From Clostridiales bacterium (GTDB lineage Bacteria; Bacillota; Clostridia; Christensenellales; CAG-138), in NCBI GenBank assembly GCA_003486785.1, contig DNFZ01000126.1, forward strand, positions 2,877-9,977: a stretch of 7,101 nucleotides of DNA, written 5' to 3'. Below are positions 1-5,249 of this stretch, piece by piece (the stretch's first letter is position 1; each line of letters opens with the position of its first letter). The notes below the pieces were generated by a model that was given only the letters and a program-made list of their open reading frames with translations, ran no database searches and was not told the DNA's origin. Made by a program: the position numbers and the translations under genes.

Positions 1-1525
1 TGTCCAGCGCGCTTGTCGCTTCGTCCAGAATCAGCACAGGCGGGTTTTTGAGAAACAATCTTGCGATGGAGACACGCTGCTTTTGCCCGCCTGAGAGCAT
101 GATGCCCCGCTCGCCTACCTGCGTTTCATATCCATCGGAAAACTGCAAAATCTCTTCATGAATATGCGCGCGCTTCGCCGCCTCAACCACTTCCGTATCC
201 GTAGCGTCGATGCGCCCGTAGCGAATGTTTTCCAGCACGCTGCTGGCAAAGAGGAACACGTCCTGCTGCACAATACCCACGTTTCGTCGCAGGGAGCGCA
301 GCGTCACATCCCGCGTGTCTATGCCATCGATGGTGATGGTTCCGCTGCGCTGCTCATAAAAGCGCGGAATCAGGTGGCAGAGCGTGGTTTTTCCGCCACC
401 GCTCGGGCCCACAAGCGCGAGCGTTTTCCCGGCGGGGATGTCGAGGCTGATATGCGAGAGCACGCTCTTGCCGCCCTCGTAGGCAAATGTCACATCATGA
501 AAACAGATGTCTCCGCGTACGTTCTTAAGTTCTTTTGCGTTCGGGCGGTCTTTGATCTCCGGCTCGATGTCCATAATCTCGCAAAACCGCGAAAACCCGG
601 CCATGCCGAGGATATACTGCTCCGCAAAGGAAGCGAGCCGCTTGAGCGGCTGAACAAACGCCGCAATGTAGAGCGAAAACGTGACCAGCAGGATCGGGTC
701 GAGGCTGCTTTTATAGATCAGATACCCGCCGAGCGCGAGAACGACGAGATTAAACAAGGCGATGAAGAACTCCATCCCGCTGCTGAATAACGCCATGGCG
801 TGGTAAAACCCGTCTTTGGCATGGACAAACTTTGCGTTGCCCCTGTCAAATTTTTCACGCTCATGATCCTCGTTGGTAAAGGCTTTTGCTACGCGCGCGC
901 CGGAGATGGAGGACTCGATATCCGCGTTGATCTCCGCGACGCGCTCCTTGACCTTAAGGGAAGCACTGCGCATCTTCACGCGCAGCCGCACGACATAGTA
1001 GAGCGCCACCGGCACGATGCAGAGCAGCGCCAGCGCAAGCCGCCAGTCCACAAACATCATCGCCGTAAACGCGCCAATCACCGTAATGCCGGAGATGAGC
1101 ACATCCTCCGGGCCGTGATGCGCCAGCTCCGTGATGTCAAACAGATCCGTCGTCACGCGGGACATGAGCTTGCCTGTGCGCACCTTGTCGTAAAACCCGA
1201 AGGAGAGCTCCTGAATGTGCGAGAAGATATCCTTTCGGATATCCGCCTCCATCCTTACGCCGAGCACATGCCCCCAGTAGTTGATGATATACAGCAGCAG
1301 CGATCGCACCACGTAAGCGACAAATGCGATTACAATCAGGCTGACAAACACACGCACCATCGCGGGCTCTAGCGCCATCTGCGGCAGCAGCGTGCGCAGG
1401 ATATATTGCGTGAGCATCGGGTAGGCAACGTCGATTCCGGCAACCAGCACGGCGCAGGATAAATCGAGGATCAGCAGGCCTTTATGCCGCCGATAGTAGG
1501 AGAAAAACCGTCTTAGCTTGCTCAT
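1..1525 (-). CDS. ABC exporter half-transporter, permease fused to ATPase (C-terminus beyond window)
   Basis: This is a membrane exporter of the MsbA/BmrA-like type, in which ATP hydrolysis drives export of lipids, drugs or peptides; the substrate cannot be read from sequence. Reading down the minus strand from ATG at 1525 gives 508 uninterrupted residues. Residues 1 to about 310 form a hydrophobic type-1 exporter domain, including the 'ELSFGFYDKVRTGKLMSRV' coupling-helix region. An ATPase domain follows, with Walker A GPSGGGKTT near residue 375, the Q-loop region 'GIVQQDVFLFA', the signature LSGGQKQR near 476, and Walker B/D-loop 'ILDEATSALD' at the window edge. The H-loop and roughly the last 70 residues are missing because the window ends. 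No Shine-Dalgarno site precedes the ATG, but a promoter sits at leaderless spacing. Family certainty is high; one-gene homodimer versus a partner gene outside the window is open. Confidence 0.95.
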   Translation of the reverse strand, partial: MSKLRRFFSYYRRHKGLLILDLSCAVLVAGIDVAYPMLTQYILRTLLPQMALEPAMVRVFVSLIVIAFVAYVVRSLLLYIINYWGHVLGVRMEADIRKDIFSHIQELSFGFYDKVRTGKLMSRVTTDLFDITELAHHGPEDVLISGITVIGAFTAMMFVDWRLALALLCIVPVALYYVVRLRVKMRSASLKVKERVAEINADIESSISGARVAKAFTNEDHEREKFDRGNAKFVHAKDGFYHAMALFSSGMEFFIALFNLVVLALGGYLIYKSSLDPILLVTFSLYIAAFVQPLKRLASFAEQYILGMAGFSRFCEIMDIEPEIKDRPNAKELKNVRGDICFHDVTFAYEGGKSVLSHISLDIPAGKTLALVGPSGGGKTTLCHLIPRFYEQRSGTITIDGIDTRDVTLRSLRRNVGIVQQDVFLFASSVLENIRYGRIDATDTEVVEAAKRAHIHEEILQFSDGYETQVGERGIMLSGGQKQRVSIARLFLKNPPVLILDEATSALD

Positions 1526-1531
1526 GCACAC

Positions 1532-1560
1532 ATATTAGCAGAATGCGGGTTTAATATCAA
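1532..1560 (-). promoter_or_regulatory. Sigma-70-type promoter of the ABC exporter, leaderless spacing
   Basis: On the minus strand, TTGATA (1560-1555) is followed by a 17-bp spacer and TAATAT (1537-1532). A TG one base upstream of the -10 makes it an extended -10 (TGcTAATAT). Six bases later comes the exporter ATG at 1525, exactly where transcription would be expected to start. Confidence 0.75.
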
Positions 1561-1600
1561 CCGCCGCTGTACGTCGCGCAAGATACGCGTGTGCTTTGCA

Positions 1601-1629
1601 TTGAAAAAACAGCGCAAATGCGTTACGCT
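1601..1629 (+). promoter_or_regulatory. Promoter of the DNA glycosylase gene, leaderless spacing
   Basis: TTGAAA (1601-1606), a 17-bp spacer, then TACGCT (1624-1629), which keeps the three best-conserved -10 positions (TA at the start, T at the end). ATG 1636 lies 6 bp further on. The upstream in-frame GTG at 1591 would lie before the predicted transcript start. This promoter is weaker than the divergent one, and its spacing match is the main support. Confidence 0.55.
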
Positions 1630-1635
1630 TCATCT

Positions 1636-2139
1636 ATGGAATATGTGCTTCACACCATTCCCCCGATCGTCTCGGCGGAGAGTGAAATTCTCATCCTCGG
1701 TACGATGCCCTCGCCGAAATCCCGCGAGCAGGCGTTTTATTACGCACACCCGCAGAATCGATTCTGGGCGGCGCTCGCGCGTGCACTAGACGAACCCGCG
1801 CCAACTACAAATGAAGAAAAAACAGCGCTGCTCCTGCGCCATCGCCTTGCGCTTTGGGACGTGCTCGCCGCCTGCGAGATTGCAAGAGCCAGCGACGCCA
1901 GCATCAAAAACCCGGTGCTGAACGACATACCCGCGCTGATTGCCTCCTCCCGCATCTTCCGCGTACTCTGCACGGGAGCAACCGCCGCGCGGCTGTATAC
2001 CCGCCTCGTCTTCCCGCAGACAAAAATCCCCTGCGAAATCCTGCCCTCGCCCAGCGCGGCCAACGCGCGGATCCGGTTGGAGGAGTTGGCAAGGGAGTAT
2101 CGAAGGGTAATAGTTCAATGTAACACTGTTGGTATTTAG
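1636..2139 (+). CDS. Hypoxanthine/uracil DNA glycosylase (UDG superfamily, family-6-like DNA-deoxyinosine glycosylase)
   Basis: The 167-residue protein fits the small family of DNA-deoxyinosine glycosylases related to mismatch-specific uracil glycosylases. These remove deaminated bases (hypoxanthine, possibly uracil) from DNA as the first step of base-excision repair. Visible motifs are the N-terminal 'HTIPPIV', the active-site loop 'LGTMPSPKSR' (residues 21-30), 'FYYAHPQNRFW' (34-44) with Asn41 at the position I expect to be catalytically important, and the DNA-binding loop 'LPSPSAANAR' (136-145). The open frame extends upstream to GTG 1591. I chose ATG 1636 because family members begin shortly before the 'PP' motif and because a promoter sits just before it. 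There is no Shine-Dalgarno site. It is divergent from the exporter and appears monocistronic; I see no hairpin terminator after it. Exact substrate preference is inference. Confidence 0.88.
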   Translation: MEYVLHTIPPIVSAESEILILGTMPSPKSREQAFYYAHPQNRFWAALARALDEPAPTTNEEKTALLLRHRLALWDVLAACEIARASDASIKNPVLNDIPALIASSRIFRVLCTGATAARLYTRLVFPQTKIPCEILPSPSAANARIRLEELAREYRRVIVQCNTVGI

Positions 2140-2247
2140 GATTCTTCATTTCACGTGATTGTCTTGTAATTCCGTCTTTGAGCACTGCTTCGTACTATAA
2201 ATAATCATACTCCAAATCCAATTATGCAAAATATGCATGATTTCCAG

Positions 2248-2276
2248 TTGTCTAATTGTGAACAGTTTGTTATGAT
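2248..2276 (+). promoter_or_regulatory. Promoter of the murB-rapZ operon, extended -10, leaderless spacing
   Basis: TTGTCT (2248-2253), a 17-bp spacer, then TATGAT (2271-2276) preceded by TG at 2268-2269, giving an extended -10 (TGtTATGAT). The murB ATG lies exactly 6 bp downstream with no room for a leader. A short inverted repeat (ATGCA at 2224-2228, TGCAT at 2234-2238) lies just upstream of the -35 and could be a protein site, but this is speculative. Confidence 0.75.
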
Positions 2277-2282
2277 AGCTGC

Positions 2283-3185
2283 ATGGAAAATTCGCTCAAT
2301 CGCGTCTTCCTTGCGCTCAAGGGACTCGATGTCAAATGCAACGTACCGCTCTCCACCCTGACGAGCTTCCGCATCGGCGGCCCGGCAGCGATGGTTCTGC
2401 GCCCGCACAACGCGGAAGATATTCGCAAGACGATTCAGGCATGCAGCCAGTTTGTCACCCCTTTTTGCATCCTCGGCAACGGCACAAACGTGCTGGCGCC
2501 CGACGCGGGCTACCCCGGCGTGATCATCCGCATCGATACGCCGCTGACCACGCCGCTCTTTGTGGACACCACCGTCACCTGCCCCGCGGGAACAGCCCTC
2601 TCCGTGCTTGCGCGCGAGAGCGTCAACATGCGCCTGATGGGGCTGGAGACGCTCAGCGGCATCCCCGGCACGGTCGGCGGCGCGGTTGCGATGAACGCGG
2701 GCGCTTACGGCGCGGAGATCCGGCATATCATTAAGAGCGTGCGTATCCTCCGCAACGGGCGCGTGCTGGATGTTGAAACAAACAAGAATGACTTTGGAAA
2801 CCGCACCAGCAAATATACCGCTCCAAGTACCGTTGTGCTCTCGGCAACTTTTCAGCTTGAGCATGACGACGGCGGCGCAAAAGAGCGCATGCTCGACACC
2901 ACGCGCCAGCGCAAGGAAAAGCAGCCGTTGAGCCAGCCCAGCGCGGGCAGCGTATTCAAGCGCCCCAAGGGCAGGTTTGCCGGCGCGCTCATCGAAGGAT
3001 GCGGCCTCAAGGGGTTCTCGGTTGGCGGCGCGCAGATCAGCCCCATGCACGCCGGCTTCATCGTCAACAACGGCAACGCGACCGAGCGGGACGTGCTTGA
3101 GCTCATCTCCATCATTCAGAAGCGAGTGTTCGACGAAACAGGCGTGCAGCTGGAGCGGGAAATCAAGCTGCTCAGCGAGCTATAG
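2283..3185 (+). CDS. murB: UDP-N-acetylenolpyruvoylglucosamine reductase
   Basis: MurB is the cytoplasmic FAD enzyme that uses NADPH to reduce UDP-GlcNAc-enolpyruvate to UDP-MurNAc, the second committed step of peptidoglycan precursor synthesis. The 300-residue length is normal for the shorter Firmicute (type II) form. The FAD domain shows 'TSFRIGGPA' (27-35), 'LGNGTNVL' (64-71) and 'LSGIPGTVGGAVAMNAGAYG' (124-143). The substrate domain has 'AGSVFKRP' (221-228), whose Ser223 matches the proton-donor serine, and the C-terminal 'LEREIKLL', whose Glu293 matches the catalytic glutamate. In the usual 'YRxS' motif the tyrosine is Asn (N173, AAC codon); the arginine R174 is kept. No Shine-Dalgarno site precedes ATG 2283, and the promoter spacing implies a leaderless message. 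rapZ follows after 38 bases. Confidence 0.97.
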   Translation: MENSLNRVFLALKGLDVKCNVPLSTLTSFRIGGPAAMVLRPHNAEDIRKTIQACSQFVTPFCILGNGTNVLAPDAGYPGVIIRIDTPLTTPLFVDTTVTCPAGTALSVLARESVNMRLMGLETLSGIPGTVGGAVAMNAGAYGAEIRHIIKSVRILRNGRVLDVETNKNDFGNRTSKYTAPSTVVLSATFQLEHDDGGAKERMLDTTRQRKEKQPLSQPSAGSVFKRPKGRFAGALIEGCGLKGFSVGGAQISPMHAGFIVNNGNATERDVLELISIIQKRVFDETGVQLEREIKLLSEL

Positions 3186-3210
3186 CATAAAGGCTTATCA
3201 ATCTTCGACC

Positions 3211-3216
3211 AAAGGA
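3211..3216 (+). promoter_or_regulatory. Ribosome binding site of rapZ
   Basis: AAAGGA lies 7 bases before ATG 3224. It fixes the rapZ start and contrasts with the first operon gene murB, which has no such site. Confidence 0.8.
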
Positions 3217-3223
3217 CAGAAGG

Positions 3224-4111
3224 ATGTATCTTTTAATCGTGACAGGCCTTTCCGGCGCGGGAAAATCCCTTGCCCTTCGTTGCCTCGAGGAGCAGGGCTA
3301 TTTTTGCGTGGACAATCTGCCCTCCTCCATGCTGCAGGAATTCGTCAACACCTGCAAAAGCGCAACCCCGGCGATCGAGAAAGCCGCGGTGACCATCGAC
3401 AGCCGCGAAAGCCTGCTCTCGCACACCTCCGCCGCGATCGCGGCGGCGTTCGACGCGCTCGACACGCCGTATGAGATGCTCTTTCTCGATACGCGGGACG
3501 ATGTGCTCATGAAGCGCTACAACGAGGTGCGCCGCCGCCATCCGCTTGGCGAGGCGGGAGACGCGGCGACGGGCGTCAAGCGCGAGCGCGTGTTCTTGCA
3601 GCCGCTGCGCGACCGCGCGAACTATATCCTGGACACCAGCGACGTCAAACCCCAGAATTTTCCGGGGCTGATTGCAAAGGTTTTGCCGGAGTACGAGTGC
3701 AAGTGCATGACGCTGCTGTTTTGCAGCTTTGGCTACAAGCGCGGCGTGCCCGTGGATGCGGATTTCGTGCTGGACATGCGCTTTATCACCAATCCGTTCT
3801 ATATCCCCGAGCTGCGCCCGCTCTCCGGTCTGGATGAAACGGTGAAAAGTTTCGTGCTGGGGCAGCCCTCGGTCGCGCCCTTTTTCGACGGCATAGAGCA
3901 GATGCTGCATACGTTGATCCCGCTCTATGAGGAGCAGGACAAGCACATCCTGCGCGTATGCTTCGGCTGCACCGGCGGGAGGCACCGCTCCGTCGCCGCT
4001 GCGGAGGAGATGGCGCGAAGATTCATCGACAGCGGTATGCACGTGCGCATCTATCATCGCGACCTCACGACGGAAGCGTCCGACATTCGCGAGCGCTTTT
4101 CCAGCGACTGA
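3224..4111 (+). CDS. rapZ: RNase adapter / nucleotide-binding protein RapZ (YvcJ)
   Basis: RapZ/YvcJ is a cytoplasmic P-loop NTP-binding protein. In E. coli it senses glucosamine-6-phosphate and guides RNase E to the GlmZ small RNA. In Bacillus, YvcJ hydrolyses NTP and affects competence. Its role here is most likely linked to amino-sugar and cell-wall precursor control, fitting its place after murB. The 295-residue protein has Walker A GLSGAGKS (8-15), the family motif 'VDNLP' (29-33), 'DTRDDVLMKRYNEVRRRHPL' (89-108), and the C-terminal hallmarks 'DMRFITNPFYIPELRPLSG' (184-202) and 'GCTGGRHRSV' (248-257), where Arg253 replaces the common Gln. In many Firmicutes yvcK and whiA come next; here they are absent and a repeat-bearing non-coding region follows. 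The nearest convincing terminator is about 215 bases past the stop. Confidence 0.97.
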   Translation: MYLLIVTGLSGAGKSLALRCLEEQGYFCVDNLPSSMLQEFVNTCKSATPAIEKAAVTIDSRESLLSHTSAAIAAAFDALDTPYEMLFLDTRDDVLMKRYNEVRRRHPLGEAGDAATGVKRERVFLQPLRDRANYILDTSDVKPQNFPGLIAKVLPEYECKCMTLLFCSFGYKRGVPVDADFVLDMRFITNPFYIPELRPLSGLDETVKSFVLGQPSVAPFFDGIEQMLHTLIPLYEEQDKHILRVCFGCTGGRHRSVAAAEEMARRFIDSGMHVRIYHRDLTTEASDIRERFSSD

Positions 4112-4140
4112 ACTTGTCGCACTGCGGTCTTTCTGCCCAG

Positions 4141-4331
4141 CGTCAATAGTCGGGTCAAGAAGTAAACGAAGCGTATCAAAATGGGCTCAACGTCAATCGT
4201 TGGGGTAAACGGTTAACTAAGAGCAATAATGGGTCTCAACGTCAATCGTTGGGGTAAATTGTAAACTAAGAGCAATAAAGGGTCTCAACGTCAATCGTTG
4301 GGGTAAATTGTAAACTAAGAGCAATAAAGGG
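4141..4331 (+). repeat. Tandem array of four ~49-bp direct repeats
   Basis: Units beginning CGTCAAT start at 4141, 4191, 4240 and 4289, giving spacings of 50, 49 and 49. Units 3 and 4 are identical over the 43 bases of unit 4 that exist (4289-4331). Unit 2 differs at a few places, and unit 1, nearest rapZ, is clearly degenerate. Around each unit junction the RNA could form a hairpin, CTCAACG-tcaat-CGTTGGG (one G-U pair), at 4186-4204, 4235-4253 and 4284-4302. There are no unique spacers, so it is not CRISPR. The unit length is not a multiple of three, so it does not encode a repeated peptide. It lies in the probable 3' untranslated region of murB-rapZ. Function is unknown; replication slippage with older copies decaying on the left would explain the gradient. 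Confidence 0.9.
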
Positions 4332-4361
4332 AGCTGGGAGCGAGAGCGAACCGCTCCCTTT
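4326..4361. terminator. Hairpin terminator after the repeat array, possibly two-way
   Basis: AAAGGGAGC (4326-4334) pairs perfectly with GCTCCCTTT (4353-4361) around an 18-base loop. GGGAGC is repeated at 4336-4341, so a shorter-loop hairpin is also possible. The plus-strand continuation is 'caatttt', a modest T-run, and the minus-strand continuation is 'TTTATTG'. It could end murB-rapZ transcripts from one side and any transcript of the small minus-strand gene from the other. The left arm starts inside the last repeat unit. Confidence 0.65.
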
Positions 4362-4407
4362 CAATTTTGATCGCGAGAAGGGTTCGATTGTGAATGCATC
4401 TGAAATT

Positions 4408-4542
4408 TCAATCGCCGAGATTTGATGAAAAAACACTCAAGCGCCCCTCTTGCAGCGGTTGTATCGTTGTCCGGTAAAAATACCGCATTTCTTCGTTTGT
4501 GAACGGATGGCTCGCAAGCGCATTGAGCGACTTGTGATGCAT
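4408..4542 (-). CDS. Possible small protein, 44 residues, function unknown
   Basis: ATG at 4542 on the minus strand opens a 44-codon frame ending in TGA at 4410-4408. GAGGG (4552-4548) stands 5 bases before the ATG as a fair Shine-Dalgarno site. The peptide is polar and mixed in composition, including 'SHPFTNEEMRYFYRTTIQPL' (residues 11-30), with no membrane segment or signal peptide. I do not recognise it. A minus-strand extended -10 (TGcTAAAAT, 4603-4595) lies about 50 bases upstream and the hairpin at 4326-4361 lies downstream, giving a complete small transcription unit. Against it: the frame is short, and two other minus-strand frames are open across the same DNA (one starting ATG 4588). 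It could also be a remnant of a larger gene. Confidence 0.35.
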   Translation of the reverse strand: MHHKSLNALASHPFTNEEMRYFYRTTIQPLQEGRLSVFSSNLGD

Positions 4543-4594
4543 AGTTTCCCTCGTCTTTTTGCGCGTTCCAACGCTTTGAATCCTTCATAAAAAC

Positions 4595-4603
4595 ATTTTA
4601 GCA
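4595..4603 (-). promoter_or_regulatory. Possible minus-strand extended -10 element
   Basis: Reading the minus strand, TGcTAAAAT spans 4603-4595. No good -35 is present at normal spacing, which an extended -10 can tolerate. The predicted start near 4588 would transcribe toward 4408. It overlaps the -35 side of the regulator promoter on the other strand. Confidence 0.4.
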
Positions 4604-4606
4604 TTC

Positions 4607-4616
4607 TTGCATGCAA
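4607..4616. promoter_or_regulatory. Perfect palindrome over the -35, candidate operator
   Basis: TTGCATGCAA is identical to its own reverse complement and covers the whole -35 of the regulator-kinase promoter. It lies between the two opposed -10 elements (4595-4600 and 4630-4635). A dimeric repressor bound here would block the promoter. The co-transcribed Xre-type regulator is the natural candidate, but that link is inference. Confidence 0.45.
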
Positions 4617-4635
4617 TCGTTTTCGCATTTATAAT
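4607..4635 (+). promoter_or_regulatory. Strong promoter of the regulator-kinase operon
   Basis: TTGCAT (4607-4612), a 17-bp spacer, then a consensus TATAAT (4630-4635). Transcription would start near 4642, leaving an untranslated leader of about 146 bases before ATG 4788. I see no convincing riboswitch or attenuator in that leader. Confidence 0.75.
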
Positions 4636-4774
4636 AACTAGGGAAGACTGTTTCGCAATATTCAATGAACGATTCAGAAGTGATAAAGAAACGACGGTTT
4701 GCTTTGCGTCACAAAACGCTCTCTTAAGATGCAACCATAACGAGCCGGCTGCTGTGTATGCAGGCATAGAAAAC

Positions 4775-4780
4775 GGAGGG
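4775..4780 (+). promoter_or_regulatory. Ribosome binding site deciding the regulator start
   Basis: GGAGGG lies 7 bases before ATG 4788 but only 2 bases before the out-of-frame ATG at 4783. The spacing therefore selects 4788. Confidence 0.85.
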
Positions 4781-4787
4781 GGATGGC

Positions 4788-5249
4788 ATGGATCAGATGC
4801 AGAAAAAACCTTTGCATCTCACAAAAACGCTCCTTGAGCGTCTGTTCCAAGCGCCGGATATCAATACCTATCTGCGCGAAAATGCATACGAGATGGCGAT
4901 GCCGACATTTGATCGATTCATACTCTCGCTGTGCGACGAGCGTTCGCTCTCCCGCGCTGCTGTGATTGATCAAGCCGGTATCCCGCGCAACTATGGCTAT
5001 CAGCTTTTCAACGGCATAAGGAAGCCGTCGCGCGATAAAGTCATACAGCTCGCATTCGGGTTCGGGCTGGATGTTGACGACGCGCAGGAGCTCTTGAAGA
5101 TTGCACGGCAAGCTCCACTCTACCCCAAAATCCCAAGAGATATCGTGATTCTTCGCTGCTTGCATGAGAGGCGGGCCATATGGGAGGTGCAAAACGCGCT
5201 CGACGACATGCAGCTGACCCTGCTTGGGAGGGAGGACAAGTATGAGTGA
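4788..5249 (+). CDS. Xre-family helix-turn-helix regulator paired with a Ser/Thr kinase
   Basis: This is a 153-residue predicted cytoplasmic DNA-binding protein. Residues about 41-107 form an Xre/Cro-like fold: 'FILSLCDERSLSRAAVIDQA' (helices 1-2), then the recognition region 'PRNYGYQLFNGIRKPSRDKV' (66-85) and a hydrophobic third part ending 'AQELLKIA'. The segment before it ('LTKTLLERLFQAPDINTYL') and the tail after it (110-153, 'LYPKIPRDIVILRCLHERR') have no recognised function. From memory, proteins with this YGYQ-F-NG / PSRDKVIQLA pattern are frequent in Clostridia beside protein kinases. Its last codons overlap the kinase start by 8 bases (ATGAGTGA), so the two are probably co-translated. 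It could be the kinase's phosphorylation target, an autorepressor at TTGCATGCAA, or both; neither is shown by sequence. Confidence 0.85.
   Translation: MDQMQKKPLHLTKTLLERLFQAPDINTYLRENAYEMAMPTFDRFILSLCDERSLSRAAVIDQAGIPRNYGYQLFNGIRKPSRDKVIQLAFGFGLDVDDAQELLKIARQAPLYPKIPRDIVILRCLHERRAIWEVQNALDDMQLTLLGREDKYE
5231..5235 (+). promoter_or_regulatory. Ribosome binding site deciding the kinase start
   Basis: GGAGG lies inside the 3' end of the regulator gene and 6 bases before ATG 5242. This supports 5242 over the in-frame ATG at 5224, which would add six residues and place this site inside the coding region. Confidence 0.85.

Noticed and set aside
158..1372. Two long plus-strand open frames (158-790 and 800-1372)
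   Set aside because: They lie antisense to the ABC exporter, whose frame carries all ABC motifs; their translations are low-complexity, His/Arg-rich shadows.
1591..1635. GTG 1591 as the glycosylase start, adding 15 residues
   Set aside because: It would precede the predicted transcript start, lacks a Shine-Dalgarno site, and gives an N-terminus longer than the family norm.
2205..3050. 281-codon minus-strand frame opposite murB
   Set aside because: Ala/Arg-rich shadow of a clear murB gene with no start signals of its own.
4104..4120. Hairpin GCGAC-tgaactt-GTCGC over the rapZ stop codon as a terminator
   Set aside because: Only 5 bp of stem and no T-run directly after it; the hairpin at 4326-4361 is much stronger.
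4141..4331. CRISPR array
   Set aside because: The 49-bp units are directly abutting with no unique spacers, and no cas gene is near.
4642..4787. Riboswitch or attenuator in the long leader of the regulator gene
   Set aside because: Only short stems (for example GCGT/ACGC at 4706-4719) and the palindrome AGCCGGCT are visible; no known aptamer or terminator fold was recognised.
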